In this document: in pieces, positions 17,455 to 26,468 of the stretch
How the letters are laid out: the number at the start of each line of letters is the position of its first letter
Numbering within the stretch: the first letter of the stretch is position 1
Source: Cystobacter fuscus
Lineage (GTDB): Bacteria; Myxococcota; Myxococcia; Myxococcales; Myxococcaceae
Reading direction: 5' to 3'
DNA length: 64,000 nucleotides
Assembly: GCF_002305875.1 (NCBI RefSeq)
Contig: NZ_CP022098.1
Span: 6,634,001-6,698,000 of the forward strand
Notes under the pieces: generated by a model
What the model was told of the DNA's origin: nothing
Databases searched by the model: none
The model's input: only the letters and a program-made list of their open reading frames with translations
Position numbers and translations under genes: made by a program

Positions 17455-20400
17455 GCAACTCGTAGAGGACCCACTCCTGCGCGCGCGCCGCCGACCGGGC
17501 CATGCGATTGGCATGCATGTGCAGGAAGTCCCCGGCCAGCTCGGTGATGGAGAGGCCCAGCTTCCCCGCCGCCTCCAGCTCCTTCAACCCCGCGGCGATG
17601 GGCACCAGCTTGTCCGAGCGCCGCTGGAGCACCTCCAGCCCCCTGGCCAGAACGGGGGTGCCCGCCCTCCTGGAACCCAGCAGCTCCTCCAGGCCCCGGC
17701 GCTCCTCGCGGAAGCGCTCATTCATCCGCCGCTCGATGGCGTGATCGACCTGGAATTCCCGGCGGAAGCCCTCGCGCGAGTCGCTGACGACCGCGAGCCG
17801 GGCCTCCAACCCGAGCCCCAGGTCCGAGAGCAGCAGCTCCATCCCGCACAACAGCAGCCGCCAGCGCGCGTCCGCCCCCTCGTCTCCCGGCAGCAGCGCG
17901 AGGAGCTCCAGCACCGCCTCGCTGTCCACCTGGAACAGTTGCTCGGCGAGGAGGATGGCCTCCGGTCCGCCGTAGCGCTCCACCTCGCGCTCGTAGGTGT
18001 CGAACTGCACCTTCCACAGGAGCTGCTCCTGGAGGAGCGGCGCGAGCGCGTCGGACAGCTCGCCAGCCAGCGCCCTCATGCGCGCGGGGGTGCCGTGGAA
18101 GCGCAACCGCAAGTGCCAGTCCGGATCGCCATAGCGGATGAAGAACCACCCATCCGCCGCCCCCGAGCCGAGCGCGGCCTTCACCAGCGAAGCCACCGCG
18201 CCGGTGAGGAGGCGGTCCGCCGTGGCCGCGCCGGTGTAGAGCTTGAGGAACAGCCAGTCCGAGCCAGGGAGGAAGACACGGGCCTGGCTGGAAGGCCGCG
18301 GCTCCTCCACGGGGCGGCCTGGTCCCACCGTGAGGCGCGCGGGCTGCTCGGGGCGGGAGCGGACGAAGGGCACCACCAGCTCATGGACGAAGCGACCCTC
18401 GGGGCCCTCCACGCCCAGCGCCTCCGGCCCCGGGAACATCTCCACCAGCGTCGCCAGGGGCCGGCCCTTGAGTTTCTGGACCAACGCCTCGACGGCGAGC
18501 ACGTTGTCCAGATCGATGGGCAGCAGGCTCTCCTCGTCCTCCAGCGCGACGAAGCGGGGCATGCGCCGCTCGGCCCGGAGCGCCTGGATCGCGGAGAAGC
18601 GTTGGGCTCCCTCCGCCCTGCCGAGCCCCTCCAGTGTGTCGCGCCCGAGTGTCCATCTGGCCAGACTGAGCACCAACCGCCCATGGGTGACCCTCGGTAG
18701 GAAGCCGGCGCCAGCCAGCGGTCCCCAGTCCCACTTCAGCCCGCCCAGGTGCTCCTGGTACTGCAAGGTGCAGAGGAAACGGTAGAGCCCGAGGTTCTGG
18801 AACTGGAAGTCGTGCGCGTTGGTCATCCGGGGAAGGACCTCCCGCCCCAGCCGCGCCGAGCGCAGCACGATGCGCGAGTCCTTGACGGAGACTCTCAGAT
18901 CGGACGCATCGATCTGCCGTTCGCGCGGAGCACCGGACCTGCCCAGATAGGGGATTTCGTACTCGCGCAGGACCGGGCGGGCGAGGATGTTCCCAACCCG
19001 GCCCTGGGGCAGGTGGACGATCTCCGCGAACACCACGTCCCGCTGGAGCGCCTCCTCGGCCCGCAGCAGTGCCTCCACCTTGCGGTGGAGCAGGGAATCC
19101 CCGTGGCAGAAACGGCCCAGGAGGTTGGCACCGAAGGCGGAGGCGTCCTGGAACAGGAGCTGGAAGCGCCCCCGGGCGAGCGCCTCCTCGGACTCCGCCG
19201 CCACGGTCGCCACCACCGCGAAGGAGTCCGGTAGGGGCTGGCGCTGCTTGTTCACCAGGCGCTCGACGAACGCATCATCCAGCTCGAGAACCTGGCGCCC
19301 CGTGCACAGGTGCTCCTCCCACCTGCGCAGCAGCACGGTCTCGTGCTCGCCGAAACTGGCGTCCGCGGCCTCGCTGGCCTCCCCGCCCAGGACCAGCCCG
19401 GCCAGCAGCGGTGCCACCTCGGCGCTCGGGACGTTGGAGGGGTTGAAACCAATGCCCGCCTCGGCATCCAGTGCCTCCAGGAGGGGGACCTCGCGCCCCT
19501 CGTACCGCAGGGTGAACGCCTCACGGAAGCGCTCCAGCTCCCGCTGCGGCGAGGCGGGGGCGAGCCGGTACAGCAACTGGACGCCGCGCTCCAGCTCGCG
19601 GACCACCTCCCGCCCCAGCACGGCCTCGGGCGCGGGCTTGATCATGTCCACCTGGAACAGCCGCGGCAGCTCGACGGGCGCGGGCAGCGTCGAGAGCATT
19701 CGAGCCACTTCCAGGTAGCGCTCGCTCGGCGCGCCGAGTCCACCGCCATCCAGTTGCTCGAGGGCGGACCGGACCGGGAGCAGCACGTCGGCGAAGCGCG
19801 CTCCGCCGGGGAGCCGTTGAAGTTGGGAGATCAGCTCGGGGAGCGCCTCCGGTCCGGTCACCGGCGGCGAGAGCTCGGGCACCAGGAGCTGACTGTCGAT
19901 CAGCTCCTCGACGAACTCCTCCGCCTCGGCGAGGCTGATCTCTGGATCCCCCTCGACCAGCGCACGCGCCAGCACCTCGGGCGAGGCGCCCTCCCGGGCC
20001 CGGGCCAACGTGGCCTCCAGGTACCCGGTCGGCTCGACCGCCACCAGGTGGTACGAGCGAGCCGTGTCGATCATCCGTCCCTCGGCGTAGCGCAGCCGGC
20101 CACACGCGCGGTACAGGCTGGTGCTGGGCCGATAGAGGATGGACCGGCGCAACCCGGGCTCGCGAGAGAGGGCCTCCGCGAGAAGGCAGGCGTAGTCCAT
20201 GTGCAGACGGGTGTGGCGCTGGTAGCTGGCGCGAGGGCCGAGCCGCAGCCGCGTCCGCTCACCCAGCTCGCCCACGGAGCAACCCGCGAACAGTCCGAAG
20301 GGGGTGGGCCGCCCCGCCATGCGGAGCACGTAGCGGACCATGCTGCGCTCGACCTTCCCTCCGCGCTCGCTCTCCGGTTCCCGCTCCCAGAGACCCAGAC

Positions 20401-20668
20401 ACGCATGGAGGCTCGGCGAGGCCACGAAGAGGGCCTCCCGCACCTCCGGCCGCCGCAGCCATTCGCCCAGACGTCCCCGGAGAAGGGCCTGGTCCCGGCG
20501 CAGTGCCGACTCGAGTCCCGGGGAGCCCGGCTGGACGCGCGGGGCCTCCAGCCCCTCCCCCCACCTGATCAGCTCCTCGAAGGGCAACAGGGGCGTGCGC
20601 AGCGCGAAGAACCCCGCTGGGGAGAACGCGAACGCCTGGGACTTCTCCTCGGAATGGGAGGGGTTCAT
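17396..20668 (-). CDS. lanB: Class I lanthipeptide dehydratase LanB
   Basis: A full-length 1,090-residue LanB. The N-terminal glutamyl-transfer domain (about 20-780) includes conserved-looking blocks such as RTPLLPFEEL, RYVLRMAGRPTPFGLFAGCSVG, HMDYACLLAEAL and HDFQFQNLGLYRFLCTLQYQ; the C-terminal elimination domain (about 805-1075) begins GSDWLFLKLYTG and contains WFFIRYGDPDWHLRLRFHG, the signature of SpaB_C domains. In this family Ser/Thr of a precursor are glutamylated using Glu-tRNA and then eliminated to dehydroamino acids. The lanC stop is 12 bp upstream, so the two form one operon. The two-domain single-chain form separates it from split LanBs of thiopeptide clusters. The substrate is probably the precursor at 25467-25661. 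Confidence 0.93.
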   Translation of the reverse strand: MNPSHSEEKSQAFAFSPAGFFALRTPLLPFEELIRWGEGLEAPRVQPGSPGLESALRRDQALLRGRLGEWLRRPEVREALFVASPSLHACLGLWEREPESERGGKVERSMVRYVLRMAGRPTPFGLFAGCSVGELGERTRLRLGPRASYQRHTRLHMDYACLLAEALSREPGLRRSILYRPSTSLYRACGRLRYAEGRMIDTARSYHLVAVEPTGYLEATLARAREGASPEVLARALVEGDPEISLAEAEEFVEELIDSQLLVPELSPPVTGPEALPELISQLQRLPGGARFADVLLPVRSALEQLDGGGLGAPSERYLEVARMLSTLPAPVELPRLFQVDMIKPAPEAVLGREVVRELERGVQLLYRLAPASPQRELERFREAFTLRYEGREVPLLEALDAEAGIGFNPSNVPSAEVAPLLAGLVLGGEASEAADASFGEHETVLLRRWEEHLCTGRQVLELDDAFVERLVNKQRQPLPDSFAVVATVAAESEEALARGRFQLLFQDASAFGANLLGRFCHGDSLLHRKVEALLRAEEALQRDVVFAEIVHLPQGRVGNILARPVLREYEIPYLGRSGAPRERQIDASDLRVSVKDSRIVLRSARLGREVLPRMTNAHDFQFQNLGLYRFLCTLQYQEHLGGLKWDWGPLAGAGFLPRVTHGRLVLSLARWTLGRDTLEGLGRAEGAQRFSAIQALRAERRMPRFVALEDEESLLPIDLDNVLAVEALVQKLKGRPLATLVEMFPGPEALGVEGPEGRFVHELVVPFVRSRPEQPARLTVGPGRPVEEPRPSSQARVFLPGSDWLFLKLYTGAATADRLLTGAVASLVKAALGSGAADGWFFIRYGDPDWHLRLRFHGTPARMRALAGELSDALAPLLQEQLLWKVQFDTYEREVERYGGPEAILLAEQLFQVDSEAVLELLALLPGDEGADARWRLLLCGMELLLSDLGLGLEARLAVVSDSREGFRREFQVDHAIERRMNERFREERRGLEELLGSRRAGTPVLARGLEVLQRRSDKLVPIAAGLKELEAAGKLGLSITELAGDFLHMHANRMARSAARAQEWVLYELLTRHYSALVARHRTAAPEG

Positions 20669-20680
20669 GGGCGTGCGAGC

Positions 20681-21940
20681 TCAGTCGGGGATGGCGGCCA
20701 GGAGCATGCCGTCCCAGGTGGGAGGCAAGGGGTGACATGCCGCCAGCAGGGTCAGCGCGATACCGGCGGCACCTTCGAGCAGGGTCCCATCCAGCTCCCT
20801 ACCCACCTCCTTCTCCTCATCCTCATCATCCTCATCGGTCTTCGGATACCAGGAGAGGAAGCCCGCCAGGCCCTCCCCGGGACGCCTCATCTCCAGCGTC
20901 TGGGCGAACCACGCGGTCGCCGCCTCCTTGAACACCGGCTCCCGGGAGGATTGGTAGAGCCGGTTGTAGAGATGCCCGAGGCCGGCGGAGCCATGGCAGA
21001 TGGCCGCGTTCCGCACCCCGGCCCGCGCCATCGGGCGCCGTGCGGCCTCGCGAGCGAGCTCCAGCGCCACCCGCTCGAGTTCGCCGTCCGACAGCGCTCG
21101 GGCGGCAATCCGCAGGCAGACGACGGCGCCGGGATCTCCGTAACACCAGGCGGAGCGAGCGGGCTGGACGGGAATGCCCGGCGCGACACTCCAGGGGAAG
21201 CGAGCCCCCGGGCTGTCGGGCAACAGGTTCGCCAGCAGCCAGCGAGCCCCTCCCATGGCGAGTTCGCGAGCCTTCCGTTCGGAGACTCCCGCCCGGGCAA
21301 TCAGCCCCAGCAGGGCCACCACGGCGGGCACCCCATGCGCGACGCCGAGGTCGAAGTGTCCCTCGCGATACACCTCCGCCTGCTTCTTCGGCAGATGCCG
21401 TGCTGGGGTCCACCATGACAGCCCTGGCCCAGCGGAAATGGAGCGCTCCTCCAAGCGGGCCACGATCTCCTCGAGACTCCGGACCGCCACCGGACGGGGC
21501 ATCCGCTCGAGTGCATACACCCCCAGGCCGACCAGCCCGGAGATCAGATCGTAGTCCACGTTCCAAGGATGCCGGGAGACCAGGCCCAGCAGCACCTCGT
21601 CGATCTCCTCGAGGCCTTCGCTCGAAATGATTCCCATCGCCCCGAGTCTCGAAATGGACCAGGCGATCCCCGAGAAGCCAACATACAGCCACGGCGGGAG
21701 TGGGAGTTCCTCGAGCGCCGACGCGGCCTCCTGGATGAATTGCTCCGCGCAGGCCCGATGGCCCTGCTGGGGTTGCGCCCGGTCCAGCTCGGCGAACAAG
21801 AAGGCCAGTCCCGCCAGACCTCCCGAGAGCGTCGGCCCCTCCACCCCCTGACGCTCCCGCAGCGCCCCCGCGATCTCCTCAACGGACCGCAGCGCACGCT
21901 CCCGCAGAGGGCCCTCGAGCAGCGTCGTCCATCCCGTCAT
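20681..21940 (-). CDS. lanC: Lanthionine cyclase LanC
   Basis: The 419-residue protein has the LanC alpha/alpha-toroid pattern with Gly-rich repeats (SGGLAGLAFLF, VGFSGIAWSISRLG, SGLVGLGVYAL, DLGVAHGVPAVVALL) and the zinc site: Cys266 in AWCYGDPG and Cys315-His316 in AICHGSAG; His202 in GVAHG is also typical. LanC cyclases add Cys thiols to dehydroalanine or dehydrobutyrine to close (methyl)lanthionine rings. GGAGG precedes the ATG by about 9 bases. It is first in the lanC-lanB operon and is divergent from the HlyD-exporter operon. A short acidic run (DEDDEDEEKE) in the last third is unusual. Confidence 0.93.
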   Translation of the reverse strand: MTGWTTLLEGPLRERALRSVEEIAGALRERQGVEGPTLSGGLAGLAFLFAELDRAQPQQGHRACAEQFIQEAASALEELPLPPWLYVGFSGIAWSISRLGAMGIISSEGLEEIDEVLLGLVSRHPWNVDYDLISGLVGLGVYALERMPRPVAVRSLEEIVARLEERSISAGPGLSWWTPARHLPKKQAEVYREGHFDLGVAHGVPAVVALLGLIARAGVSERKARELAMGGARWLLANLLPDSPGARFPWSVAPGIPVQPARSAWCYGDPGAVVCLRIAARALSDGELERVALELAREAARRPMARAGVRNAAICHGSAGLGHLYNRLYQSSREPVFKEAATAWFAQTLEMRRPGEGLAGFLSWYPKTDEDDEDEEKEVGRELDGTLLEGAAGIALTLLAACHPLPPTWDGMLLAAIPD

Positions 21941-22185
21941 GAAAGCCCGCCTCCGCTCCGCCAGACGTCATCAGCTCCGGCCTCCAACCCAATACAACCT
22001 TTTCCTCACGCGGGTGATGCGGCAACAGGGTGGGTGTCGATGGCTTCTACAACACTTCCATCGCCTGGGAAGGCACACGGTTTCCTGCCCGACACGCGGA
22101 GGCACCTGGGGACGAGGGCGAAACCCCCCTGCTCAGGCTGTCCATGCCTGCACTCCCTAGCCATCTTCGAGATGGACGGCTCCAG
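21941..22185. promoter_or_regulatory. Divergent promoter region of the lanthipeptide cluster
   Basis: These 245 bp separate the leftward lanC-lanB operon from the rightward HlyD-exporter operon and must contain both promoters. I see no convincing sigma-70 or sigma-54 boxes or operator palindromes. Several in-frame starts precede the HlyD ATG (from 22030) but their sequence does not look like protein of that family, so I left the region non-coding. Confidence 0.4.
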
Positions 22186-23118
22186 ATGGCAGACCACGAT
22201 CAGATATTCCGGAAAGAGGCACTCGATTATCAGGCTGGGGCCCAGCAACAGGGAACCCTCTTGCGGCTCTCTCCCTCGTGGACACGCTGGGCCTTCTGGC
22301 TCCTGCTGACGGTGGTCTGCTTCTATGTCGGGTTCGGAATATTTGGATGGATCACCCAATACGCGACCGGCCCGGCGGTGGTGCGGATGAAGGGCCGGCT
22401 GGAGGTGACGGCACTCTTGGCGGGGCGGGTCACCTCGGTGGAGGTACAGCCGGGACAGCGCGTGAAGGAAGGGCAGATCCTGGCGCGCTTCTTCGCCGGG
22501 CCGGAGCAGGCAAGCCTGGAGCGCTACCAGCACGAGTTCGAACTGCTCCTGGTGCAACGGATGAGGGATCTCACGAACGAGGCGACGAGCCAGGCCCTGA
22601 CCTCGCTGCGCGCGGAGATGGAACTGGCGAGGTTCCAGCTCGAGCAGCGGCTGGTACGGGCGCCCCAGGCGGGGGTGGTGAGCGACGTGCGGATCCGGCG
22701 CGGCCAGCACCTCTCCGAGGGAGAGGTGGTGGTTGCCCTGGTACAGGAGGACTCGCCCATGGAAGTCATCGCGATGCTTCCCGGCGGGTCCCGCCCGCTC
22801 CTCACCCAGGGAGGAAGGATGCGCCTGGAATTGGATGGCTTCCAATACCAATACCAGGAGCTGATCATCGACCAGGTCGGGGATGAGCTGGTGGGGCCTG
22901 AAGAGGTACGCCGGTACCTGGGCCCGGAGCTGGCGGAAAGTCTGACGGTCAACGGGGCCGTGGTGCTGGTGCGGGCCCACGCCCCCTCCCGGTTCTTCGA
23001 GGCGGATGGCAGGCGGCTCGCGTACTTCGACGGAATGCAGGGCACGGTCGATGCGCGGGTGAAGACGGAGCGCATCATCCTGACCATCATCCCCGGATTG
23101 AAGCCACTGTTCCACTGA
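22186..23118 (+). CDS. HlyD-type adaptor of peptide exporter
   Basis: ATG 22186 gives a 310-residue protein with one transmembrane helix (about 34-56), a lipoyl half (RLEVTALLAGRVTSVEVQPGQ), a short helical hairpin of about 50 residues, the second half (RLVRAPQAGVVSDVRIRRGQH) and a C-terminal beta domain. This is the layout of adaptor subunits of bacteriocin exporters (NHLM/HlyD type). It would couple the inner-membrane ABC exporter to an outer-membrane channel that is not encoded here. The stop is 6 bp before the exporter gene, so the two are an operon. The hairpin is much shorter than in RND adaptors, as is common for peptide exporters. Confidence 0.88.
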   Translation: MADHDQIFRKEALDYQAGAQQQGTLLRLSPSWTRWAFWLLLTVVCFYVGFGIFGWITQYATGPAVVRMKGRLEVTALLAGRVTSVEVQPGQRVKEGQILARFFAGPEQASLERYQHEFELLLVQRMRDLTNEATSQALTSLRAEMELARFQLEQRLVRAPQAGVVSDVRIRRGQHLSEGEVVVALVQEDSPMEVIAMLPGGSRPLLTQGGRMRLELDGFQYQYQELIIDQVGDELVGPEEVRRYLGPELAESLTVNGAVVLVRAHAPSRFFEADGRRLAYFDGMQGTVDARVKTERIILTIIPGLKPLFH

Positions 23119-23124
23119 CACGCC

Positions 23125-25323
23125 ATGCTCAGCCCACTCCATTCCCTGCTGAACCGGTTCCCGGAGTTGCACCGGCTGGGTCTGCCCGCTCGCCGCAAGC
23201 GGATTCCCCACATCCAGCAGATGGATGCCAGTGATTGTGGCGCGGCCTGTCTGGGCATGGTGCTCTCGTACCATGGCAAGCAGGTGCGCCTGGACGACAT
23301 CCGCCAGGTTCTCGGCGTGGATCGGGACGGTGCGACCGCGCTGGCCCTCCTCGAGACCGCCCGCTGGTACGGGCTGCGCGGCCGCGGAGTCACCCTGGAG
23401 GTGGAGAACCTCGACTACCTTCCGACGGGCGCCATCCTCCACTGGGAATTCCGCCACTTCGTGGTCTTCGAGCGTCTGGGCAAGAACTGGGTCGACGTGG
23501 TGGATCCAGAGATGGGCCGGCGACGGGTGCCGTTGGACCAGTTCCGCCGGTCGTTCACGGGCGTGGCCCTGCTGCTGGAGCCTGGCGACACCTTCGTGCA
23601 GGAGAAGGGCCAGCGGCTCCCCATCCGGCGCTACCTGGAGCAGCTCCTGCTTCAATCGGGCATGCTGCCCCGCATCCTCCTCACCTCCCTGCTGGTGCAG
23701 CTCTTCGCCCTGGGGCTGCCAACGCTCACCGGGGCCATCACCGACCGGGTGGTGCCCCGCGGCGACTACCACCTGCTGCTCGTCCTGAGCGTGGCGATGG
23801 GCTCGCTGATCTTCTTCCAATTCCTGGCGTCGATGGTGCGCTCCTATCTGCTGCTGCACCTGCGCACCGAGCTGGATGCGCGCATGACGCTGGGCTTCGT
23901 GGAGCACCTGGTGGAGCTGCCGTACGTGTTCTTCCAGCACAGGCCGGTGGGCGATCTCATGAATCGCCTCGGCAGCAACACCACCATCCGCGAGATGCTG
24001 ACCTCGGGGGTGCTCTCGGGCCTGCTGGATGGCTCCATGGTGCTCCTGTTCCTGGTGGTGTTGTTCATCGTGAACGTGCCCCTGGCGGTGCTGGTGCTGG
24101 GGCTCTCGGCGCTCCAGGTGGGCGTGTTCGCCTGGAGCTGGCGACGGCAGTCGGAGTTGATGGCCCGCAGCCTGGAGGCATCGGCGAGATCCGAGGCCTA
24201 CGAGGTGGAGTTCCTCACCGGCATGGAGACCTTGAAGGCGATGGGTGGCGAGCACCGGGCGTTGGACCGCTGGTCGGGGATGTTCGTGGACGTGCTCAAC
24301 ATCTCGCTCCAGCGTGGACGGCTCGAAACCCTGGTCGAATCACTGCTGAGCACCCTGCAGATGGGCGCGCCCCTGGTCACCCTGTGCTTCGGCGCCTGGC
24401 AGGTGCTCCATGGCGTGCTCAGTCTGGGCAGCATGCTGGCGCTCAACGCGGTGGCGGTGGGCTTCCTGGGGCCGCTCGGGAACATGGTCTCCACGATGAT
24501 GCAGTTGCAGCTCCTGGGCAGCTACCTCGCTCGAATCCATGACGTGATGGATGCACCTCCCGAGCAGCCGGCTGGCAAGGCGCGCCGGGCGCACAAGCTC
24601 ACGGGGCACATCTCCCTGGAGAAGGTCTCGTTCCGCTATGGCCCCCACGCGCCCCTGGTGGTACGCGACGTGTCGGTGGAAATCCAACCCGGGCAGCTCG
24701 TGGCCATCGTGGGCCGCTCGGGAGCGGGCAAGTCCACCCTCGCCAACCTGCTGCTGGGCATGTACCAGCCCAGCGCGGGACGCATCTTGTACGACGGGGT
24801 GGATCTGTCGGAACTGGACCTGCGCTCGGTCCGCCAGCAGTTGGGAATCGTCCTGCAGAACCCCGCCTTGTTCAGCGCGAGCATCCGCTCCAACATCACC
24901 CTGGCGGACCCCTCCCTTCCCCTGGAAGCCGTGGTAGAGGCCGCCAGGCTGGCGCAGATCCACGAGGAGGTGCTCGCCATGCCCATGGGCTACGAGAGCC
25001 TGCTGCTGGATCGCGGGACCTCACTCTCCGGCGGGCAGCGGCAACGGCTCGCACTCGCCCGGGCGCTGGTCCGCAAGCCCGCGATCCTGCTGTTGGACGA
25101 GGCGACCAGCTCGTTGGATGCCATCACCGAGAGCAGGGTCCATCAGGCCCTGTCAACCCTCGAGTGCACACGCATCGTGATTGCCCACCGGTTGAGTACT
25201 GTCGTTGGCGCGGATCTGATCCTCACCCTGGAGGATGGCGCCCTGGTGGAGGCGGGGACGCACCAGCAATTGCTCGCCCGCAAAGGAATCTATGCCACGC
25301 TGGTGGCGGCCCAGCTGGGTTGA
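23125..25323 (+). CDS. Peptidase-containing ABC exporter (C39-TM-ATPase)
   Basis: A 732-residue single-chain exporter. The N-terminal C39 peptidase domain has catalytic Cys38 in QMDASDCGAACLG, His111 in FRHFVVF and Asp127 in VVDPEMG; a six-helix transmembrane domain spans about 165-440; the ATPase carries Walker A GRSGAGKS (about 530-537), signature LSGGQRQR (about 634) and Walker B ILLLDEATS (about 654). C39 exporters cut leader peptides after a double Gly and then export the core. The nearby precursor leader ends in Gly-Gly, so this enzyme supplies both leader removal and secretion; no separate LanP protease is present. Operon with the HlyD-like gene. Confidence 0.93.
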   Translation: MLSPLHSLLNRFPELHRLGLPARRKRIPHIQQMDASDCGAACLGMVLSYHGKQVRLDDIRQVLGVDRDGATALALLETARWYGLRGRGVTLEVENLDYLPTGAILHWEFRHFVVFERLGKNWVDVVDPEMGRRRVPLDQFRRSFTGVALLLEPGDTFVQEKGQRLPIRRYLEQLLLQSGMLPRILLTSLLVQLFALGLPTLTGAITDRVVPRGDYHLLLVLSVAMGSLIFFQFLASMVRSYLLLHLRTELDARMTLGFVEHLVELPYVFFQHRPVGDLMNRLGSNTTIREMLTSGVLSGLLDGSMVLLFLVVLFIVNVPLAVLVLGLSALQVGVFAWSWRRQSELMARSLEASARSEAYEVEFLTGMETLKAMGGEHRALDRWSGMFVDVLNISLQRGRLETLVESLLSTLQMGAPLVTLCFGAWQVLHGVLSLGSMLALNAVAVGFLGPLGNMVSTMMQLQLLGSYLARIHDVMDAPPEQPAGKARRAHKLTGHISLEKVSFRYGPHAPLVVRDVSVEIQPGQLVAIVGRSGAGKSTLANLLLGMYQPSAGRILYDGVDLSELDLRSVRQQLGIVLQNPALFSASIRSNITLADPSLPLEAVVEAARLAQIHEEVLAMPMGYESLLLDRGTSLSGGQRQRLALARALVRKPAILLLDEATSSLDAITESRVHQALSTLECTRIVIAHRLSTVVGADLILTLEDGALVEAGTHQQLLARKGIYATLVAAQLG

Positions 25324-25466
25324 CATCCCCACGGCCGGAGCCTCCCCCGCGCGAAAACCCCAAACGATAGGAATTGCGTTCGGAAACACCGCACCGCGGG
25401 CCATGAACCGCACTGCGCCTCTACACGCAGGCGGTCCTCGACACCAGCAGGCGATGGCCCGGACGC

Positions 25467-25661
25467 TTAGTCACGGCACCGACCGCGGTCGTGGCGCCGC
25501 GAGTAGCGGCGGCAGCCGCGGTGGTGTCGGCGGGAATCCCGGCGATCCCTGTCGTCATCGTCCCGTCTGTTGCCACCAGCGACCTGTTCCAGATTCTCGT
25601 CCGAGAGATTCCGGATGGTCTCCTTGTTCAGGCTGAGTCTCTTCGGAGTCATCTCGTTCAT
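25467..25661 (-). CDS. lanA: Lanthipeptide precursor with Arg/Asp-rich core
   Basis: A 64-codon gene. GAGGG lies about 8 bases before the ATG at 25661. Residues 1-30 form a typical class I leader: KRLSLNKETIRNLSDENLEQ followed by VAGG, a double-Gly site. The 34-residue core (31-64) contains 15 Arg, 8 Asp and 3 His and exactly two Ser and two Cys: SRRHHRGC (43-50), RRY, SRRHDRGRC (54-62), then RD. The two halves look duplicated, each able to close one lanthionine ring. It faces the exporter gene tail to tail. The leader type and cluster make the assignment strong; the modified product is inference. No Thr in the core, so no methyllanthionine is expected. Confidence 0.85.
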   Translation of the reverse strand: MNEMTPKRLSLNKETIRNLSDENLEQVAGGNRRDDDDRDRRDSRRHHRGCRRYSRRHDRGRCRD

Positions 25662-26042
25662 GATTCTGTCCCTCTTCTCTCTGGTGATGCTGCCGAAATT
25701 GGCAGCACTCACTTCATATGTATTACTCGCAGACAAGACAGACCAGTAGGGGTCCCCGATAAGGGCTTGTCCGAAGGGATAGCCAGGAGGAAGGCCAGGA
25801 GAGGCAAGGGGTGAAGCGGGGCAAGAGCAAGAGGGAAGGGAGCCAACGTCCTGGGAGGAGCCCGAACACAAGCATACCCACGGCGATTTGTTGTCAAACG
25901 AGGAGTGAAGAGGAGCCAGGAGCATATCGGCGAATCGGCCAGGAGTACGATGGCATCGGGCAGGCGGTGGGAAGCATGCTGGCGCGAGCCGTCCAGCAGA
26001 GCGTCGGCACCTCCGGCTGCACGCCTTCACCTCTTCGCCTTC
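25662..26042. other. Upstream region of the precursor gene
   Basis: About 380 bp without a convincing gene. Just upstream of the precursor start is a 6-bp stem (25689-25694 with 25701-25706, GCTGCC/GGCAGC) in the probable 5' untranslated region; further left-strand upstream sequence is AT-richer around 25711-25730. No additional precursor-like leader was found here on either strand. Confidence 0.4.
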
Positions 26043-26468
26043 TCAAGGGGTGGAGCGCCCGCCTGGATCCACGTGCCCCCAGAACGCGCGAGCACCCTCC
26101 CCTACCGCCTCCAGCACATCCGCCGCCGCCATGCCACCCACGTTCAGTGGCAGGTTCGCATGAACCTCAAACTGTGCCTGACCACCCGGCGAAGTGCCCG
26201 CAGGCCTTTCCCATCCCGTCACTGTCACCCGGAACCTATCATCGCCGTTGCGCAGGAGCGGAAATCCCCCGTCCTTCCTTTCTCGGGAGACAAAGGCATC
26301 TCGCTCCTGAAGAGGGATGCGCTGCCCCTCTTCGGAAATCATCCACCCCAGGTGCAAGCCGGGGAAGGCGCGTTCCATTCCATGAACAATGGTCAAAGGA
26401 CGGCCATCGTCCCTGGTTAGCGCGGGAGCGTAGGCGACAAGACTGAGGGATCTTGATGTAGCTGTCAT
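26043..26468 (-). CDS. Hypothetical protein, possibly immunity-like
   Basis: A 141-residue soluble protein with no signal peptide. It has ordered alternation of strands and helices (RPLTIVHGMERAFPG, FRVTVTGWERP, QFEVHANLPLNVGG, AADVLEAVGEGARAFWG), so it is probably a real coding region rather than noise. It resembles in general layout small myxobacterial immunity-type proteins found near toxin genes, but I do not recognise the family and the N-terminus may be shortened. It reads towards the lanthipeptide precursor. Nothing links it to lanthipeptide immunity other than position. Confidence 0.45.
   Translation of the reverse strand: MTATSRSLSLVAYAPALTRDDGRPLTIVHGMERAFPGLHLGWMISEEGQRIPLQERDAFVSRERKDGGFPLLRNGDDRFRVTVTGWERPAGTSPGGQAQFEVHANLPLNVGGMAAADVLEAVGEGARAFWGHVDPGGRSTP

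Noticed and set aside
22030-22185. Longer start for the HlyD-like protein
   Set aside because: The added 52 residues have no similarity to adaptor N-termini, and the ATG at 22186 places the single transmembrane helix at the usual distance.
25404-25636. Plus-strand ORF covering the precursor region as a second peptide
   Set aside because: It is the antisense of the Arg-rich precursor; no leader, no Ser/Thr-Cys logic, no ribosome-binding site.
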